Shown here piece by piece: positions 60,201 to 64,000 of a stretch of DNA of 64,000 nucleotides. Within the stretch, counting starts at the first letter, position 1, and each line of letters opens with the position of its first letter. Origin of the DNA: Branchiostoma floridae. Taxonomy: Eukaryota; Chordata; Leptocardii; Amphioxiformes; Branchiostomatidae. The translations under genes were made by a program, and so were the position numbers. The stretch lies in NCBI RefSeq assembly GCF_000003815.2, contig NC_049980.1:15743576-15807575 (forward strand). The letters are read 5' to 3'. The notes below the pieces were generated by a model. That model was not told the DNA's origin. It did not search any database and was given only the letters and a program-made list of their open reading frames with translations.

Positions 60201-62564
60201 GTTTGTTGTAAAACAAGAACCCTTAGTTTGTAACTTAGGTTGTTACCCTCTTCTTCTCCTCTGTTTTTTGTCCATTGTTCCCCATCTTGCTAGGGAAATG
60301 TCTCTTAGTAAGTATTTGCACATGTAGTAATGCTGGTTAATGTTGGCACGTTGTTCTCATCAGGCCATACAGGGATTCTACCTTGACGAGCGTTTGAAGA
60401 AGCCAGTGTTTGAGTTTGATAATGAACAGGTTCGGTACGAACATCGTTTCGCTCCATTCGCCAGCATTGTCACACCCCCACTGGTGCCATACTCACAGTT
60501 CCAGGTAAGTCAACAGTCAACACACACCAAGCATGCACTGTGCGGGAGTTCACACAAACAGTTCATCTATACAAGGACGTTATATCAGCCTTGATCTATA
60601 TAACCGCACCATTTATAACGGTTAAAAAAGTTTACTTGATGACCAAAAGGTGAAGAGACTAGAGAGATCTTACGACTTGAGATTTTTGAAATGATGGACC
60701 TGCAACAATTTTTGTCTCGTATTATCACGCACTCCGTCACTTCAGTTGTAGTAGCACACCTATACACCTAGTAATGTATCGTGGCGTAGTGGATTAACGA
60801 GTAGACTTTTTAAACTCATGGTCTCGGGTTCAAGTTGGTGTCCTTTTTTTTTTTTCGATAATATATATTTCACTATTTATCACTTATACGGTCGTTCATA
60901 TTGAAATTTTGCTTTTATAAGGGTTTGCTTCTTGTGTTCATTTCATAATAACCTTCTTGATACTATCTATTTGCGCTATCACAGTGTGTATTCATTGAAA
61001 TGTATTGAAGTGATACTGGTAGTTTATTGTCGAAACATTACAGATCTAGCGGTGCAGTTTACAAACATGTCTTCGCAACTCGTCTGTAGAAGGAAACAAA
61101 TGGAACAGAGACCTTGCAGACAATCCTAGTTAAATGGGCACAATATACAGTCTTCATACATACCTTGTAACGTTATTTGTATTTCGAAGATTGAACGTAA
61201 AATAAACATGGTTCGCATTTCTAAAGCAGTTCAAGGTAAAATGCGACTTTACTGCATTATGAAATATAACAATCGACTCCAAATAACTAGCAAACTATTA
61301 AAAGAAAGCTCGACGAAAATCGTTAGTCAACAGACAATAGGTGTGAGCTATTTATCCCTGTCCTTGCTGTGCCACTAGATCAGTACGTGGTAATTGGGTA
61401 CTTTGCATGTGAAGGGATCGTGTCCTCGCTAGAAATCTACTGGTTGTGTTTTAGTAACGAGCCCCCCCCCCTTAGTTAGTAATCATGTATAAATGTCACA
61501 ACAACATCAAAACACCACCTGAAGTGTAATTTAGAAGATGACGTCTCTGTCATTGTGGAAAAAATGTGTAGGCAAGTGGGTGCATTCATACTGTGTCCTC
61601 ACTGTTGATTCTAGCTTAAAGTTCAACAATCACTGTTACTTCAGGAAGCCTTTGCACTTCATGGAATGTTATGGGCAACCCTGTCTCCTTGTCAATACAT
61701 AAGTGAATATGACAGCTGTAGAGAGGGTGCTGAGGGTCAGTTTTCCTGGGGCTCAAGCCAAAGAAAATACCAGTAAGAAGCACAGTAATAGTGAGTAAAA
61801 GCAGATGGGTGTTTAGTTGAGTTGTTTTCATTTTGGTTGCACTTGAAATCATATTGTTATCACATTGCAAAAAACTTAAGTTTGCTTGGTTTCAAAAATG
61901 GTTTTATAATACTAATAATAGGCTCATTTTTCTATTGAATGAGTTGAAATTTGGCACAACGTTAAAGGTATATTAACATAATTATGGGACTGTACCCATG
62001 TATGCTAGACTTAAAATGGGAGTAGAATCACTTTCATGAGGATTAGTTGTTTTTTTCCAATGAGATGTGTCTGTTATAACAAACCTCTTTATTTTGCTAG
62101 GATATGGTAGCTCTGGAGAAATTCTCCCCTCCACTCCAACCTGCAGACTTCTATGTCCAGGCCTGTAAATGTTTCCAGCAAGCCAAGAACATCTACGAAA
62201 GTTTCCCCAACCAAACCAAGGAGGTACAAACGCTCTGTAAAGTTGCCAAGACCAACTTCGTAGTCGTCAAGCTTCTGCTGGGAGGTCACAAAAGAGAATC
62301 TAAGGTATGTTTCCACTTGTGTTGAAAGTTGATTGAATATGATTCAATGTACAAATTTGTACAATGCATACTTGTATTTAATATATTGTGCATGTCACTA
62401 TTGATAATTCCATTTTTGCTTTTGCTGAAGTCTTGTAATTGTATTGACTGTGTATTGAATTTCATACAAGTTGAACTCATGGCTTGACATGTTAACTGTT
62501 GCAGTCACCACCTGAGTGGGATTTCACAGAACACAACACTTTCCCCATCATAAGACTGACCTGA
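51283..62564 (+). CDS. NAA35: NAA35, auxiliary subunit of the NatC N-terminal acetyltransferase
   Basis: Twenty-two coding exons: 51283-51350, 52356-52480, 53036-53069, 53365-53479, 53703-53777, 54066-54233, 54802-54868, 55020-55063, 55388-55438, 55637-55720, 56043-56154, 56455-56567, 56785-56910, 57067-57173, 57470-57536, 57744-57842, 58573-58751, 59696-59829, 60071-60138, 60364-60504, 62101-62304 and 62505-62564. They give 746 residues (human 725). Diagnostic stretches are [91 protein letters not shown] and [13 protein letters not shown]35 scaffolds NAA30 and NAA38 in the NatC complex, which acetylates N-termini such as Met-Leu. Only the N-terminal ~50 residues (exon 1 and early exon 2) are unconserved. 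A lysine-rich KKKSKKKKK segment in exon 18 is also present in human. The exon 2 acceptor directly follows a MITE. Confidence 0.96.
51986..52349. mobile_element. hAT-like MITE abutting the NAA35 exon 2 acceptor
   Basis: A ~364-bp element with ends CAGGGATCGAAATAC and GTATTTCAAACCCTG (imperfect 15-bp inverted repeats of the CAGGG type common in hAT elements). It is flanked by ATATAG on both sides (51980-51985 and 52350-52355). The inner parts repeat TTGCAAGTT/GCAAATT words near both ends. The right-hand ATATAG supplies the AG just before exon 2. The duplication reads as 6 bp rather than the usual hAT 8 bp, so superfamily is tentative. Confidence 0.7.
52547..52630 (+). pseudogene. tRNA-like sequence with intact B box (pseudo-tRNA or SINE head)
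   Basis: A perfect T-arm, CCCGGGTTCGATTCCCGGG, contains an exact B box GGTTCGATTCC (52607-52617). About 45 bases upstream, TAGCTCGATCAGTTAGG resembles an A box. Acceptor and anticodon stems do not pair properly, so a working tRNA is unlikely. It lies in NAA35 intron 2. Confidence 0.5.
54290..54650 (-). mobile_element. tRNA-derived SINE, reverse orientation, NAA35 intron 6
   Basis: Read on the minus strand: head with B-box-like CTGGGTTTGAATACC, then GTGCCCTTGGGAAAGGCAAT, CACCTCACTTGGCTCAGATG, CGGGACGTTAAGC, TCCATCCCAGTGAATG and a tail ACACAGCTTGCAAATG ... AACTGGTGGGTTATG. The central block matches the SINE at 36890; the tail matches the CACACCAGTT fragments. This copy therefore links the two sets into one SINE superfamily. 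Confidence 0.65.
55815..55925. repeat. Dispersed repeat fragment (CACACCAGTT family), NAA35 intron 10
   Basis: CATAACAGGTTAACTGCC, AACACACCAGTTTTGTACAT, TACAAGCTACATAAGATGAG and GTAAGGTTTGATCCCCTTAC match the copies at 14325 and 43400. It is a truncated SINE tail. Confidence 0.65.
57917..57955. repeat. Perfect 15-bp hairpin, NAA35 intron 16
   Basis: AACTCTGAATATATT, a nine-base loop TCTTACAAG, then the exact reverse complement. It is AT-rich and stands alone; it may be a foldback-element remnant. Confidence 0.85.
58220..58300 (+). mobile_element. Short SINE body fragment, NAA35 intron 16
   Basis: GCATGTTAAAGAACCCAGCA and CTGAGAAGAGATCAGG resemble CACGTTAAAGAACCCGCCGC and TCGAAAAGAGTAGGGG of the SINE at 36890. 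Neither head nor tail is evident. Confidence 0.4.
58790..59072 (-). mobile_element. tRNA-derived SINE (second family), reverse orientation, NAA35 intron 17
   Basis: On the minus strand the head is tRNA-like: A box TGGCCTAGTGGGTAGAGTG and B box GAGTTCGATCCCC. A body with CTGCTTTCTCTGCTTAACAC and a 3' part GGCCCAGGGCTAAGGAAACA ... GGCGCATCAGG-like end follow. The head is well preserved. A 17-base GGCCATTGCACCGGATC is directly repeated at 59038-59072, duplicating the head end. Confidence 0.75.
60780..60862 (+). pseudogene. tRNA-like element with T-run (tRNA-Lys-like SINE head)
   Basis: GTGGCGTAGTGGATTAACGA (A-box-like), GACTTTTTAAACTCATGG where a Lys anticodon arm would sit, GGGTTCAAGTTGG (B-box-like) and then a run of eleven Ts resembling a Pol III stop. 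Stem pairing is poor. It is most likely a retroposed or decayed tRNA-derived element in NAA35 intron 20. Confidence 0.45.
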
Positions 62565-64000
62565 GGCTTGTCCTGACATCTGGGGTCTGCTGAAACTTTC
62601 AATCATCAGCCTTGGGAAATGCTGGCTAGACACCAACATACTTTGCTCAGCAGGGTATAGGATATGTGACAGATACAGTGTACTTGCCATTAACCCCCAA
62701 AACTTGTCGATACTCAGAGAAAGACTGCAGTGTTCATTTAGGTTGTCATGTTAGCACATCAGTCTATCAACATCATGTTGAGCTGAAGCTGGGGGATCTG
62801 ATAGCTAAGTGAAGACATAAACTCCTGTTGTATGTCAGAGTTCACACTGTTGTAACAACAATGTACATGTATGACCAATGATCCAAATAAAAAGATGTTG
62901 ATATATGTTAAATTGCTGCATTGGCTGTTTTGAAAATGTGTGAACACTCGATATGCTTAATTGTAATATTAGCTGTACAAGTTTGACCACAAGGATACTA
63001 AAATGTTGACATTGAATGAAAAAGCTGCTCAGGAAAGAAATGCAAAGACAAAAATTCCAAGCAAATAATCCTGTGTCCACTACTGTTTATTACTACCATT
63101 AGTCAAAGTTGCAAAAAATTGCTGTACGTTTCTTGTTGAATCCTCCATAGTGTATGTAGGTGCAATACAATGTTCATAAACAATATGCAACAGGTGCAAC
63201 ATTTCATCACAGCACATCACAGCATTGCTACATTGAGTGCATACAAGAAGGCAACAATAAACACAACTTAATTGTGCGTACAAAGACCTTAGTAGATTTT
63301 GTCTTCAGTAAATCAAAATATGTAAAAAATCAAATAAAAATTGCGATGCTTGGCACAAAGTCAGCTCTGCAGAATAACACATCACATAAAATCACATAAA
63401 TAATAGGGGTCTACACTACAAGCTGGTAAACAGAATTCTGTACCAGTCCTATAGTATAGGTCCAACTAAACAATGGCTTCATTACCTTGTTTTCTTAGTA
63501 ATCCTCCAGGTTTTATATAGCTTATACAAAAATGTTGGCAGGATCGAAAGTCTAAATTGGTTAGTTTTCAATAATCTCCAAGCAGATCTAGCCACCTGCC
63601 TAGCCACCAATAGGTCTGCTTGGAGACTTTTTTTTTAAACCTAAGGCCACAGTAAGTAAATGTTATGGATGATATCTGCACGATCATTACTCTTCACCTA
63701 ATTTCAGAAAAAATTCTTCTTCAGGGTAGGCCTAAGCACTACATGTGCAAAATTGCAATGATGAATTTGATGAGTGGAAAAGGCCTCTTTTTTTAAACCA
63801 GTGCAACAACATTTTAAATCATTGCAAAATAGCTACATGTAAGTCACATAAATATCTGCCTTTTTACATCTTGTACAAAGTTTCTTATTTTATGTCCTAT
63901 CATGGTTATGTGTTATATCTACTCCCATGAATGTACAGTTAACCATATTGTCATGTACCTCATATAACTTCCTTACTCACACACACCTCTTTACTGCTGA
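62565..64000 (+). other. NAA35 3' UTR and downstream region
   Basis: An AATAAA lies at 62886-62891, 320 bp after the stop. Beyond it the sequence is AT-rich with no supportable coding exon. A foldback element related to the one at 50843 lies near 63575-63625. Confidence 0.55.
63575..63625. mobile_element. Small foldback element, same arm motif as 50843
   Basis: TCTCCAAGCAGA at the left and TCTGCTTGGAGA at the right are exact inverted repeats around a short core with an internal GCCACCTGCCTAGCCACC. The arm motif TCTCCAAGCAGA matches the MITE at 50843, so it is probably a deleted member of that family. Confidence 0.6.

Overview
The window looks like nuclear DNA of an invertebrate chordate, most likely an amphioxus (Branchiostoma). 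The basis is intron-rich genes with canonical GT-AG junctions, deuterostome-type proteins (STING, an RGS7-binding protein, snurportin-1, an SNX9/18/33 sorting nexin, a CARD-NB-ARC protein), many tRNA-derived SINEs and MITEs, and frequent palindromic words such as GTAACGTTAC and TACATGTA. The species call is inference. All gene models were built by eye from splice sites and reading-frame continuity. Each of the seven models closes in phase from ATG to stop.

Layout, left to right: (1) 188-6286, minus strand: a 12-exon gene for a 1050-residue CARD-CARD-NB-ARC protein with a helical, TPR-like C-terminal half. (2) 6287-10444: a divergent intergenic region with a perfect kappa-B-type site. (3) 10445-17203, plus: STING, with every main cyclic-dinucleotide contact conserved and a 100-N assembly gap in its C-terminal tail. 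(4) 18786-20663, minus: a three-exon NUDT15-like Nudix hydrolase, convergent with STING, whose second intron carries a 39-bp minisatellite. (5) 22104-34503, plus: an RGS7BP/R7BP-like gene with a 7.3-kb first intron. (6) 34504-38730: repeat-rich intergenic DNA with a full SINE. (7) 38731-44665, minus: snurportin-1 (SNUPN). (8) 45200-47727, plus: an SNX33/SNX18/SNX9-type sorting nexin with nearly all its coding sequence in one exon. (9) 51283-62564, plus: NAA35, the NatC auxiliary subunit, in 22 coding exons.

Two themes stand out. The first 17 kb pairs an NLR/Apaf-like CARD-NB-ARC gene head-to-head with STING, a candidate innate-immunity neighbourhood. The SNUPN-SNX pair, head-to-head and about 0.5 kb apart, matches the human SNUPN-IMP3-SNX33 order and orientation on 15q24, so it appears to be ancient microsynteny. 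The remaining genes are housekeeping or signalling genes. Mobile DNA is mostly short: several SINEs, four kinds of MITE or foldback element, and one LINE fragment. A hAT-like MITE abuts the 3' splice site of NAA35 exon 2.
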